Source: Candidatus Aegiribacteria sp.
GTDB taxonomy: Bacteria > Fermentibacterota > Fermentibacteria > Fermentibacterales > JCC-6
Direction: 5' to 3'
Assembly (NCBI GenBank): GCA_013138965.1
Contig: WTBT01000036.1
Coordinates: 1-52,106 of the forward strand
DNA: 52,106 nucleotides
In this document: one piece after another, positions 17,452-26,407 of the stretch
Numbering within the stretch: position 1 is the first letter of the stretch
How the letters are laid out: the number at the start of each line of letters is the position of its first letter
Position numbers and translations under genes: made by a program
Notes under the pieces: model-generated
Told to the model about the DNA's origin: nothing
The model's input: the letters and a program-made list of their open reading frames with translations, nothing else
Database searches by the model: none

Positions 17452-18482
17452 AGAGGGAGTTCTTCCTGGCCGTTGCGTTTCACCAACCCCAGATGACGGT
17501 ACGCTTTCAGGGTTGTCATTCTGCCCCTGCTTGTCCGGTTAAGAAACCCTGATATCAGAAGATACGGCTCCACAACATCGATCAGTGTATCTTTCTCTTC
17601 GTTAAGGGTTGCGGCCATAGCCGCTACTCCTACCGGGCCACCGGAATACTGTTTGATTATGATGCTGAGGTACTTTATGTCCAGGCTGTCCAGTCCAGCT
17701 TCGTCTACACCATGAATATCCATGGCCGCAACAGCAACATCCTCGGTAATCGCACCCTTACTTTCAACCTGGGCGAAATCCCTTGCCCTCTTAAGAAGTC
17801 TGTTGCATATCCTGGGTGTGCCCCTCGAGCGGAGAGCGATAGTTTCAGCTCCTTCGTCGGTTATCTCAAGGTTCAGAATACGTGAAGATCTTCTGATTAT
17901 TATTGCCAGCTCACCAGGATCGTAGAACTGCATGTGCAGGGATAATCCGAATCTGTTCCGGAGGGGGTTGGTTATCATGCCCGCGCGGGTGGTAGCTCCT
18001 ATGATCGTGAACTCGGCCAGGTCCAGCCTTACCGTCCTGGCATGCGGCCCGGGATCCAGCACAATATCTATCTTAAAATCCTCCATTGCGGGATAGAGGT
18101 ACTCCTCCACCACTCTGGGAAGCCTGTGAATCTCATCGATAAAGAGAATATCCCCCTGCTGAAGGTTGGTCAGAATACCGACCAGGTCAGCCGCCCTTTC
18201 AAGCGCGGGTCCGGAAGTACAGACCAGGCCGGCATTCATTTCGTTGGACACGATATGGGCCAGTGTGGTTTTGCCAAGTCCCGGAGGCCCGTGAAACAGA
18301 ATGTGATCCAGGGGCTCTCCTCTGCCAAGGGCAGCCTTGATCGTAATTGACAGCTTCTGCAGCACAGCTTCCTGACCGACGTATTCACCAAAGCTTTGGG
18401 GCCGGAGAGAAGCCAGAGTACTTTCATCAGCGATCTCATCGATCCTCCGGGATTCGCCGGAGATGATTGATTCCCTGCTCAC
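17448..18482 (-). CDS. ruvB: Holliday junction branch-migration ATPase RuvB
   Basis: The protein has 344 residues, normal length. It shows Walker A GPPGLGKTT (65-73), Walker B LFIDEIHRL (about 113-121), sensor 1 GATTRAGM and the C-terminal winged helix with RTSRGR contacting DNA. RuvB hexamers drive branch migration with RuvA and hand junctions to RuvC for cutting. Its start overlaps the ruvA stop by four bases. Confidence 0.98.
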   Translation of the reverse strand: MSRESIISGESRRIDEIADESTLASLRPQSFGEYVGQEAVLQKLSITIKAALGRGEPLDHILFHGPPGLGKTTLAHIVSNEMNAGLVCTSGPALERAADLVGILTNLQQGDILFIDEIHRLPRVVEEYLYPAMEDFKIDIVLDPGPHARTVRLDLAEFTIIGATTRAGMITNPLRNRFGLSLHMQFYDPGELAIIIRRSSRILNLEITDEGAETIALRSRGTPRICNRLLKRARDFAQVESKGAITEDVAVAAMDIHGVDEAGLDSLDIKYLSIIIKQYSGGPVGVAAMAATLNEEKDTLIDVVEPYLLISGFLNRTSRGRMTTLKAYRHLGLVKRNGQEELPL

Positions 18483-19078
18483 TGTATGCTCCTGATTTTC
18501 ATTGCGTGTTTTACAATATCCGATGTTCGGGCTTCTTCTTCCAGCTCGCCACAGGCTGTTTCAATAAGTTTATCAGCTTCAGCTACCGGCACTCCAAGCT
18601 GTTTCAGAACTGCTTTTGCCTCACCACCGATGGCGGAAGCGGTTCTTCCGTAAGGAACAGTTTCATACATTTTCTTCATCTGTTCCTGAAGACCCGCTAC
18701 TATCTGTCTGGCCCTCTTCCTTCCGATCCCCGGCAGAGTCGTCAGGTAATCATAGTCCTCGGAAGCTATAGCCGAGGCAATACTGTGTGGCGGTTTTTCA
18801 AGAGCTTTTACCGCAGCCTTTACTCCCACTCCTGATACCGAAATGAATCTCTCGAAAAACTCCCTGTCCCGGACTTCCGGAAACCCCACTATCAGAGGAA
18901 CAATACGGTTCCCCTCCATCTGCAGATGCAGGTAGACCGGAATATCAATCTGCTGCCCTGCAGATACATTTCTGAAAAAATAGCCGGGAACCAGAATACG
19001 CACAACAACCGGACCGGTCCGTATATGAATGGCGGAATCAGCCGTCTTTTCTACTGAGCCTCTTATACTTTCTATCAT
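18479..19078 (-). CDS. ruvA: Holliday junction-binding protein RuvA
   Basis: From the ATG at 19078 the protein has 199 residues and begins MIESIRGSV, the usual RuvA opening; upstream in-frame Met codons lie inside ruvC. Domain I (OB fold, about 1-65) precedes two helix-hairpin-helix motifs, one of them LTTLPGIGRKRARQIV. The C-terminal RuvB-contact domain contains LGVPVAEADKLIE. The start lies 41 bases inside the end of ruvC, an overlap longer than usual but supported by the family start. Confidence 0.95.
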   Translation of the reverse strand: MIESIRGSVEKTADSAIHIRTGPVVVRILVPGYFFRNVSAGQQIDIPVYLHLQMEGNRIVPLIVGFPEVRDREFFERFISVSGVGVKAAVKALEKPPHSIASAIASEDYDYLTTLPGIGRKRARQIVAGLQEQMKKMYETVPYGRTASAIGGEAKAVLKQLGVPVAEADKLIETACGELEEEARTSDIVKHAMKIRSIQ

Positions 19079-19568
19079 ACTTTTCACTTTCATAAGCGGC
19101 GATGGCAACTGCAAGCGCATCTGTAATATCATCCGGTTTGATTTCAAAGGTCAAACCCAGCAGATGCCTGACCATGCCTGACACCTGTTCCTTGCTTGCT
19201 CTTCCATTACCTGTAACAAGTTTTTTTATCCTGGTTGCGGGCAGAGAAACAAGACGCACCTGCTTCCGGGCTGCCGCAAGACAGAGCACTCCCCGGGCAT
19301 GCGCCATTTTTATTGATGTAGCCGGATGTTTGTAATGAGCATAGATCTCCTCCAGCCCCATGGCAACAGGCCTGTATTTATCAAGAACCTCCAGAATTCC
19401 ACAGTAGAGTTCGTTCAGCCTTGCTGGAAGGGGGTCATTCGCATTCGACCTGATCGTGCCTGCATCAAGAAGTTCGGTGGATCCTGCGGAAAAACTCAGC
19501 ACTCCGTATCCTGTAATACCCAGCCCGGGGTCTATGCCAAGATAGATGGCGGACCCAGTCTCAGGCAA
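19038..19568 (-). CDS. ruvC: Holliday junction resolvase RuvC
   Basis: The protein has 176 residues. Acidic catalytic residues are visible in GIDPGLGITGYG (Asp13), GLEEIYAHYKHP and the C-terminal DDITDALAVAIA pair. RuvC dimers cut Holliday junctions symmetrically. The start directly abuts the yebC stop. The C-terminus overlaps the start of ruvA. Confidence 0.96.
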   Translation of the reverse strand: MPETGSAIYLGIDPGLGITGYGVLSFSAGSTELLDAGTIRSNANDPLPARLNELYCGILEVLDKYRPVAMGLEEIYAHYKHPATSIKMAHARGVLCLAAARKQVRLVSLPATRIKKLVTGNGRASKEQVSGMVRHLLGLTFEIKPDDITDALAVAIAAYESEKYDRKYKRLSRKDG

Positions 19569-20297
19569 TTATTCATCCTGCATTTCGAAATTGGTATGAA
19601 TTGCCTGAACATCATCATTATCTTCAAGTATTTCAAGGAGTTCAATAGCCTTCCCAGCTTCCTTCGCACTCAATCCGATATAGATATCCGGTTCCTTTGT
19701 AACCTCTGCGCTGTCAGGAACTACACCCATCCCCACCAGAGCATTCTTCACCTCAAACACATCAGCGGGAGCTGTGGAAGCGATGATTACTTCGTCAATT
19801 TTCTGCACATCTTCAAGTCCGGCCTCAAGTCCGGCCTCAAGTACCTGATCTTCTGTATATCTGGTTCCATCAATGATTATCTTTCCAACCCTGCTGAACA
19901 TGTATGCTACACTGTTTCTTGAACCGAGATGACCGCCATGCTTTGAGAGGATATGTCTTATTTCCGCCGCGGTTCTGTTCTTGTTATCCGTCAATACTTC
20001 GATAATTATTGCAACTCCGCCGGGACCGTAGGCTTCGTATGTCATCTCCTCGTAAGTGATTCCTTCAAGGGCGCCTGTCCCTCTTTTTATGGCCCGTTCG
20101 ATATTGTCGGAGGGCATGTTGTGGGATTTCGCGGTTTCCACCCCAACTCTTAATCGGGCATTCGTTTCTACGTCTCCTCCACCTTCCCTTGCGGCAACAG
20201 ATATCTCCTTGACCAGCCTGCTGAAAATCTTGCCTCTGGCTGCGTCAGCCTTTTGTTTCTTGTGCTTTATGCTGCTCCATTTATTATGTCCTGACAT
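19569..20297 (-). CDS. yebC: YebC/TACO1-family protein
   Basis: The protein has 242 residues and begins MSGHNKWSSIKHKK, the family signature. YebC proteins act as DNA-binding regulators or as translation factors relieving ribosome stalling at proline runs (TACO1-like). Linkage to ruvCAB is widespread in bacteria. The segment LEAGLEAGLED holds an extra four residues relative to the usual LEAGAED, caused by a 12-bp tandem duplication at 19813-19836. It heads the operon, with its own promoter about 55 bases upstream. Confidence 0.95.
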   Translation of the reverse strand: MSGHNKWSSIKHKKQKADAARGKIFSRLVKEISVAAREGGGDVETNARLRVGVETAKSHNMPSDNIERAIKRGTGALEGITYEEMTYEAYGPGGVAIIIEVLTDNKNRTAAEIRHILSKHGGHLGSRNSVAYMFSRVGKIIIDGTRYTEDQVLEAGLEAGLEDVQKIDEVIIASTAPADVFEVKNALVGMGVVPDSAEVTKEPDIYIGLSAKEAGKAIELLEILEDNDDVQAIHTNFEMQDE

Positions 20298-20350
20298 GCA
20301 CTGCTCCTCTGTTCAGTAATACTATCTGATTTCTATCATCTGCAATCTCA

Positions 20351-20379
20351 ATATTAGATATCCAGCCTTCTCGGGTCAA
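20351..20379 (-). promoter_or_regulatory. Promoter of the yebC-ruvCAB-queH operon
   Basis: On the minus strand TTGACC (20379-20374) and TAATAT (20356-20351) are separated by 17 bases, the same -10 box and spacing as the tRNA-Thr promoter. The predicted start gives a leader of about 45 bases before the yebC ATG. No LexA-like operator is recognised in it. Confidence 0.65.
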
Positions 20380-20440
20380 GAAGTGAAATCAACCGGAAAT
20401 ACTCTCAATAACCGCCTGCTGTGCCCCGCACTGAGTGCAG

Positions 20441-21952
20441 TTAATCTTCATTTCCGCTATCTTTGGGGGTTCCTGCAGACCTTGACCAGGCATTCTCCGC
20501 CACAGCCACTGCGATGCTGTCGTTCCGGAAAGGTCTTCTTACGTAAACTATTTTCGAATCAGGATTATCAGGCACATGGTAAGATTCATCTATGACCGCG
20601 ATCACTCCATGCTCCGAGATAACAGAACCCTCCAACCGATCGATTTCCGACATATATAAATCGTAATCGGTCAGCAACAGGTTATACTCCGAATCTTCCG
20701 TATCCACTGTAATCGAATCATTTCTTATACTTTCTGCAGACAGCTGAAATACTGTACAGCCGATAGCCTCCAGAATTTCTTCGAGAGATTGAGATTCATG
20801 TTCATTAAAACCTGCGATTGAAACCATCGGAAAAACATCCCCGGCGGTCTCGGTTACGATTTCCCCGGCTGCAGGTAGATAGATCGAAAAGGTGGAGCCT
20901 TCCCCAAGTTCAGATTTGACAATAACATAACCATGATAGCTATTCACGATTGAGTATACGGCAGATAACCCGAGACCTCCCTTCTGCCTTCTGGTGGAAT
21001 AGAATGGATCAAAAATCCTGGTCAGGTTCTCGTCTGAAATGCCGCATCCATCGTCACTGATGGATATCATAACGTAGCTTCCGGCAATAATAGGCTTCAT
21101 ATCCCCGGATAGATCGACTCTGCATGCTGTGACTCTTATTGTGCCACTGCCGGAGGTCGCCTCACCGGCATTCATAAGAAGGTTAAGAACTATCTGCTCT
21201 ACAAGTCCCGAAGGAACACCCGCATAACCCGTTCTGTCAGGATAAGCCAGTTTCATCTCCAGTTTCGGAAAAGCAGCGGTGAAGATGGAAAGGCTGCTCC
21301 TTATAACATTCCTGACAAGACAGATACCCGCACCGGCATCCACTGCGCTCTCTCCGAAAGAAAGGCTGGACACCATTGAACTGATCCTGCTGATGATCTT
21401 CTTTGAATCACGGATGGATCTGAAAACGGAAGCTCTGTCCGTATGGTTTCTGCTTATTCCGGACAGGCGTGCCAGCAGAACTGTAAGAAGATCATTCAGC
21501 CTGCCTGAAATACCTCCTGCAAGAATCCTTATGGTTTCAGCTTTCTGATTGCTCTGCAGAACAGTGTCTATAAGCCATCTTGAGCTTACATTCCTGAAAA
21601 CCAGACCCTCAATGATACTGGAACCCCTGCGCGAATCATCGGACAGGAAAACACCCCCCCCTACCAGTGTTTCATCTCCCTCCCGATGAATGATGACGGT
21701 AGCAACAGGAAAATTGAAATATCCATTCCTTGAGAGGACTTCACTCAGATCGTCAATAAGGGGTTTCCTTGTGTACTGATCAATAAAGATACAGACTTCC
21801 CACAGATCCTTCCCTTCCGCATCCGCAGTACTGATTCCCGTAAGATTCTCCGCTTCGGGATTCATGAAAGACACTTTTCTCTTGGAATCCACAAGTACGA
21901 CCGCCTCTGTGAGTGCGGATAGAAGAGCTCTGATTCCGCCGGATGGTTTCAT
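20441..21952 (-). CDS. PAS-sensor histidine-kinase-like protein lacking the phosphoacceptor His
   Basis: The protein has about 503 residues from ATG 21952 (a TTG three codons upstream is possible). Order: a PAS domain (about 10-125, with VSFMNPEAENLTGIS), a dimerisation helix, a HATPase_c domain (about 250-365) and a receiver-like C-terminus (about 375-500). ATP-binding motifs are intact: NLLMNAGEA, DDGCGIS, FDPFYST and GGLGLS. The H-box reads LAGGISGRLNDLL where NtrB-like kinases have AGGxAHDFNNLL, so Gly replaces the His (position 153 of the TTG form). The receiver-like part keeps LLLTDYD but has FNEHES where acidic residues are expected. No transmembrane segment is visible. Probably a degenerate or non-canonical sensor; partner unknown. 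Confidence 0.8.
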   Translation of the reverse strand: MKPSGGIRALLSALTEAVVLVDSKRKVSFMNPEAENLTGISTADAEGKDLWEVCIFIDQYTRKPLIDDLSEVLSRNGYFNFPVATVIIHREGDETLVGGGVFLSDDSRRGSSIIEGLVFRNVSSRWLIDTVLQSNQKAETIRILAGGISGRLNDLLTVLLARLSGISRNHTDRASVFRSIRDSKKIISRISSMVSSLSFGESAVDAGAGICLVRNVIRSSLSIFTAAFPKLEMKLAYPDRTGYAGVPSGLVEQIVLNLLMNAGEATSGSGTIRVTACRVDLSGDMKPIIAGSYVMISISDDGCGISDENLTRIFDPFYSTRRQKGGLGLSAVYSIVNSYHGYVIVKSELGEGSTFSIYLPAAGEIVTETAGDVFPMVSIAGFNEHESQSLEEILEAIGCTVFQLSAESIRNDSITVDTEDSEYNLLLTDYDLYMSEIDRLEGSVISEHGVIAVIDESYHVPDNPDSKIVYVRRPFRNDSIAVAVAENAWSRSAGTPKDSGNED

Positions 21953-21974
21953 GGCGCACAACGTTCTTTTTCGA

Positions 21975-24170
21975 TCACGGCTGCCACACTACGACAACTT
22001 CCCTGGCCTGTCTAAGGTCCGGCGCGTCAATAACGAAGAAATAGAGCCCTCCAGGTACGGTTTCTCCACTTGAATCAAGACAGTCCCAGTAAAGGGTATG
22101 TGATCCCATCGTTCCAATCTGAGACGACAGATCTCGGACCTGTCTTCCTGCCAGGTCGTAAACGACAAGTGAGGCCAACCCTTCTGCCGCGGAGGAAATC
22201 GTTACGGGAATCGAAGTCATACCTGAAGCCGGATTGGGGCTGAAATGACCGAGGCGGGTTGCTTCGGCACCAGTTACTCCTTCTGAGATCCCTGTGTTTA
22301 TCTGTGCGATAACCGCATCGGAAGGCCAGCCGGGGCCGAAATCGTTGTCAATGGTCCAGACCCTGAAGTAATACTCACCATTGTTCAGGGTGTTTACTGT
22401 GTACTGCGAACCTGAAATGTCGTCCGCATGTATTTCGTTACTATCCCAGACCTCAATCTTGATATCATCTATGTAGAGCTTGCAGTTCGAGTTGCTTCCG
22501 TAGCTCTCCCAGCGGAACATCAGTGTCTGCCCCTGGAACTCATCAAGCTCATGGATATTGAGGCGCCAGGTCATGTCGTCGCGGCCGAATGTCTGCAGAT
22601 AATACCAGTTCGCACCGGCATCGGGACTGAAGGAAAAGGCTCCCTGATAGTTTCTGGGAGTTATGTCCTGCTCAGACCAGAAGCTGATCCTTCCGCCGCC
22701 GCCGGCTGGAACGGCTACCGATTCCTGCCAGGTCATCTGGCCGGTTCCGTTTGAGACGTAGCACTGAGTTCCGCTATGATGCTGGCTGGTGGTCATGACC
22801 CAGTTGACCCTGTCAAAAGGACCACTGTCACCGTGGTCGTCAAGCAGCACCTGAAAGCCGCCAAGTCTCTGAAGAGCGTAGTAATCAGCATGAGCAGCAT
22901 CATTCCAATTCACAGTGAAAGGCACGCTCACAGTTCCGATGTTATCCACAACCGGCACTCCCGGCTCGTGTGGATCGTATGGACAGCCTGCAAGACACGC
23001 AGTAACCAGGTAACTCCTGAGGTTTCTCCTGGAAAGTTTCACCACTTCGGTAGCGGAAGGCCAGAATCCGGCAAAACCGGCTCCAGTCTCATGGTTCCAA
23101 CTCATGGCTCCGTAAAGACCGTAGGAATGATCACGGGTGTTCCCGGCAGAGGCGTACAGCACGCCCCAGGACTGCCCGTGGAGCTCGCCCGTTCCCCACT
23201 GGACCATTATCTCTGCATGTGCATCATATTCGGCATCGTGCGTGGGAGGATCGGCTGTGTAACCCCATGGTCTGATGAGGATGTTACCATACGTGTGGGT
23301 AGAGTGCATCTCTGCCGGCGGATGATCCTGCCAGAAACTGTCGATATTGGAACACTCAGGCTCGGAAATGGGACCGGTTCCTCTATAGGTCTCATCGCCC
23401 GGACTTCCACTGGAGCCGAGTCCTCCCCAGCCTACGGACCAGTTTCTGTTCAGATCAACACCGGGCGGATTTCCACCGGCTGATGTGTTCCTGTTCTTCC
23501 TGTGCATTCCTCCGCCGCCGGGGGAAATGGTCTGATTGTACACCCAGCCGTCAACATTGTTCACTGGAAGACACCAGATTTCTCTGTTTTCAAGCAGCCA
23601 TGTAGCCTGGTATCCGTTGTAACCATTTCGCTGGTAGTTGGAGCAGAGCCACATCATCCAGTAGCGGACATTCCTCATGGCAGCGCCCTCGCGGGCATGG
23701 ATAAGACCATCGTACCAGGCGTTGGCCATAGCTGCATTATCGTCGTTGAAGCTGTTGTTCACGGAAAGCTTTACAACCCTCTGGGGGCGGCCTTCGTAAG
23801 TATCTCCGATGGACTCGGTACACGCAATGGCCGGGTTGGCAGCCACAAGTGAATCAATCCAGGCGCTTACCTCGTCCCAGGTGTAGAATCCGCCCATTGA
23901 ACGGCTTGTGCCGTTGCGAGCCTGGTAGTAAGCCTCCATGTCTGCAATTCTGATTGTGGCAGAAAGACCATTCTCAAGCAGTTTCCCGCGCTCGGAGGAG
24001 TTTGCCACAAAATCCACAGAACCATCTTCATGCACCTGCACAATATCAAAAGCGAGTCTGCCGAACAGCTCAGCCTGGGCCTCGGATGACGGCTGAAAAC
24101 TCATCAGTGAATAGATCTCTGCGGAAACCAGAGTTGCCGCTACAAAAAGAAACAGCATAACATTTCTCAT
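21975..24170 (-). CDS. Secreted zinc carboxypeptidase (M14) with FlgD-type C-terminal domain
   Basis: The protein has 731 residues. After a signal peptide (1-17, ending TLVSA) and a pro-region comes the M14 domain (about 95-400). Zinc ligands are His158 and Glu161 in LIHAREG and His289 in MHSTH; the catalytic Glu361 is in WNHETG. A beta-sandwich (about 430-570) precedes an Fn3-like segment and a C-terminal FlgD-type Ig domain (YDLAGRQVRDLSS ... PGGLYFFVI) used for surface retention or secretion in FCB bacteria. It digests peptides from the C-terminus outside the cell. It is divergent from hutU. Confidence 0.9.
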   Translation of the reverse strand: MRNVMLFLFVAATLVSAEIYSLMSFQPSSEAQAELFGRLAFDIVQVHEDGSVDFVANSSERGKLLENGLSATIRIADMEAYYQARNGTSRSMGGFYTWDEVSAWIDSLVAANPAIACTESIGDTYEGRPQRVVKLSVNNSFNDDNAAMANAWYDGLIHAREGAAMRNVRYWMMWLCSNYQRNGYNGYQATWLLENREIWCLPVNNVDGWVYNQTISPGGGGMHRKNRNTSAGGNPPGVDLNRNWSVGWGGLGSSGSPGDETYRGTGPISEPECSNIDSFWQDHPPAEMHSTHTYGNILIRPWGYTADPPTHDAEYDAHAEIMVQWGTGELHGQSWGVLYASAGNTRDHSYGLYGAMSWNHETGAGFAGFWPSATEVVKLSRRNLRSYLVTACLAGCPYDPHEPGVPVVDNIGTVSVPFTVNWNDAAHADYYALQRLGGFQVLLDDHGDSGPFDRVNWVMTTSQHHSGTQCYVSNGTGQMTWQESVAVPAGGGGRISFWSEQDITPRNYQGAFSFSPDAGANWYYLQTFGRDDMTWRLNIHELDEFQGQTLMFRWESYGSNSNCKLYIDDIKIEVWDSNEIHADDISGSQYTVNTLNNGEYYFRVWTIDNDFGPGWPSDAVIAQINTGISEGVTGAEATRLGHFSPNPASGMTSIPVTISSAAEGLASLVVYDLAGRQVRDLSSQIGTMGSHTLYWDCLDSSGETVPGGLYFFVIDAPDLRQAREVVVVWQP

Positions 24171-24263
24171 GAATACCTTAACTCTCTTGTAAAAAAGAAA
24201 ACATGTTGATTATTATTCATCATACCGGATCAATCATTATGAATATATACAGTGGAGGTATTT

Positions 24264-26282
24264 ATGTCAGACAGTTTCGTCAAACAGGTTTCACAGGGCA
24301 TGCCCTATACGATCCCTCCGATGCCGCCAGACCTTCCGGGGGTGAACCACGCGCCGGCCAGACCGGATGTACTGACCACGGAGGAAAAGAAACTTGCATT
24401 GAAGAACGCGCTTCGGTATTTCCCGAGGGAATGGCATTCCGAACTTGCTCCCGAGTTCGCGGCTGAGCTTGAAAATGACGGCAGGATATACATGCGGAGA
24501 TTCAGACCGTCATACGAGATGAAAGCCAGACCCATAAGTGAATACCCTGCCAGAACTCCCAAAGCAGCCGCGATAATGCTGATGATCCAGAATAATCTTG
24601 ATGTTACGGTTGCCCAGCATCCGCAGGAACTGATAACCTATGGAGGCAACGGAACGGTATTCCAGAACTGGGCGCAATACCTCATTACAATGAAATACCT
24701 CTCCGAGATGACAGAGTATCAGACTCTGGTCCTCTACTCGGGGCATCCTCTTGGTCTGTTTCCATCCCATCCCGAAGCGCCCAGACTGGTTCTGACGAAT
24801 GGCATGGTAATACCCAATTACAGCTCCAGGAATGATTACGACAGAATGGCCGCACTGGGTGTGACATTATACGGACAGATGACCGCCGGAAGCTTCATGT
24901 ACATAGGCCCACAGGGAATCGTTCACGGCACAACGATCACGCTTCTGAACGCCGGAAGAAAATACCTCGGATTGCCGCCCGAGGCGGACCTTTCGGGCAG
25001 ACTGTTCGTTACCTCGGGACTGGGAGGCATGAGTGGAGCCCAGGCAAAGGCTTCGGTTATAGCGGGTGCGGTATGCGTGATCGCCGAGATCAACCCTAAA
25101 GCGATAGGAACAAGGTACGAACAGGGATGGCTTCAGGAGATAGAAAACGATCTTGACAGGGTTCTTATCAGGATTGAACAGGCGCGCAGGGCCGGGGAAG
25201 CTCTTTCCCTGGGATACACAGGAAACATCGTGGACCTATGGGAAAAGCTTGCCGACGAAGGCATTCATGTTGACCTTGGAAGTGATCAGACCTCGCTTCA
25301 CAATCCGTATCTTGGCGGTTATTATCCAGCCGGTCTCTCCCTTGCGGAATCCAACAGGATGATGGTTGAAGACCCGGAGGAATTCAGAAAGGCAGTGCAG
25401 GAATCCCTCCGTAGGCAGGTCAGAGCAATAAATATCCTGAGCACTGCTGGAATGTTCTTCTGGGATTACGGCAACGCCTTTCTTCTTGAAGCATCCAGAG
25501 CCGGTGCGCAGGGGATTCTCCGTACGGACGGAACCTTCGCCTACCCCTCCTATGTCGAGGATATTATGGGACCTATCTGCTTCGATTACGGGTTCGGTCC
25601 ATTCAGATGGGTCTGCACTTCCGGAGATCACGAAGATCTTAAAAAAACCGACAGGATTGCCGCCAATGTACTCGAGAATATGGCAAAGGAAGCTGACCCT
25701 CAGATCAAGCGCCAGATGCTGGACAACATACGATGGATAAAAAAGGCTGAAGAAAACAGAATGGTGGTGGGCTCCCAGGCAAGGATACTGTACGCTGACA
25801 GGCAGGGTAGAATAAACATCGCCAGGGCTTTCAACGATGCTGTAGCAGACGGCGGGATATCAGCACCGATAGTCCTCGGGAGGGACCACCACGACGTTTC
25901 AGGAACGGATTCTCCCTACCGTGAAACCGCGAATATCAGGGACGGAAGCATGTTCACCGCAGATATGGCCGTTCAGAATGTCATCGGTGATTCATTCAGA
26001 GGCGCAACCTGGGTATCTCTGCATAACGGCGGAGGAGTAGGCTGGGGTGAAGTGATCAACGGTGGATTCGGCCTTCTTCTTGACGGTTCACCCGAGGCGG
26101 CGAAACGGGCATCCAGCATGCTGAGCTGGGATGTCTCCAACGGGCTGGCCAGGCGATCCTGGGCCCGAAATCCGGGAGCAATCTACGCGGTTAAGAAAGC
26201 TATGGAAGCTGAACCTGACATGAAAATCACAATTCCCGAAATAGCCGATGACAGTATAATCGACAGTTCTTTTCAAGACTGA
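24264..26282 (+). CDS. hutU: Urocanate hydratase (long form)
   Basis: From the ATG at 24264, preceded by GGAGG with 5-base spacing, the protein has 672 residues. It matches the long urocanase type of Bacteroidetes and spirochaetes rather than the ~557-residue proteobacterial type. Characteristic segments are ITYGGNGTVFQNWAQY, GIVHGTTITLLNAG, the NAD-binding SGLGGMSGAQAKASVIAG and FDYGFGPFRWVCTSGD. The enzyme turns urocanate into imidazolone propionate in histidine breakdown, using NAD+ as an electrophile. hutH, hutI and ftcD are absent from the window. Confidence 0.95.
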   Translation: MSDSFVKQVSQGMPYTIPPMPPDLPGVNHAPARPDVLTTEEKKLALKNALRYFPREWHSELAPEFAAELENDGRIYMRRFRPSYEMKARPISEYPARTPKAAAIMLMIQNNLDVTVAQHPQELITYGGNGTVFQNWAQYLITMKYLSEMTEYQTLVLYSGHPLGLFPSHPEAPRLVLTNGMVIPNYSSRNDYDRMAALGVTLYGQMTAGSFMYIGPQGIVHGTTITLLNAGRKYLGLPPEADLSGRLFVTSGLGGMSGAQAKASVIAGAVCVIAEINPKAIGTRYEQGWLQEIENDLDRVLIRIEQARRAGEALSLGYTGNIVDLWEKLADEGIHVDLGSDQTSLHNPYLGGYYPAGLSLAESNRMMVEDPEEFRKAVQESLRRQVRAINILSTAGMFFWDYGNAFLLEASRAGAQGILRTDGTFAYPSYVEDIMGPICFDYGFGPFRWVCTSGDHEDLKKTDRIAANVLENMAKEADPQIKRQMLDNIRWIKKAEENRMVVGSQARILYADRQGRINIARAFNDAVADGGISAPIVLGRDHHDVSGTDSPYRETANIRDGSMFTADMAVQNVIGDSFRGATWVSLHNGGGVGWGEVINGGFGLLLDGSPEAAKRASSMLSWDVSNGLARRSWARNPGAIYAVKKAMEAEPDMKITIPEIADDSIIDSSFQD

Positions 26283-26289
26283 ATAGAAT

Positions 26290-26407
26290 ATGGGGTCAGG
26301 TCTTGCATTTGAGCATTATATACTAATTAATAGTCAACAACTACCTTAGAAGATAGTGAATTCCCAGAACGAATTAAAGAATGTTCAAATGCAAGACCTG
26401 ACCCCAT
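26290..26407. repeat. 118-bp palindromic element with perfect 22-bp inverted arms
   Basis: The left arm 26290-26311 begins ATGGGGTCAGGTCTTGCAT and the right arm 26386-26407 is its exact reverse complement over 22 bases. About 74 AT-rich bases lie between them. It resembles the TGGGGTCAGGTCTTGCATT palindromes that, as I recall, accompany REP-associated tyrosine transposases in many bacteria. It lies between the convergent hutU and mrp ends, where its hairpin could act as a bidirectional terminator. The right arm encodes the last residues and stop of Mrp. Confidence 0.85.

Noticed and set aside
22776..23483. A 235-residue plus-strand frame opposite the M14 carboxypeptidase
   Set aside because: It is antisense to a gene with intact catalytic motifs; its composition is typical of a shadow frame.
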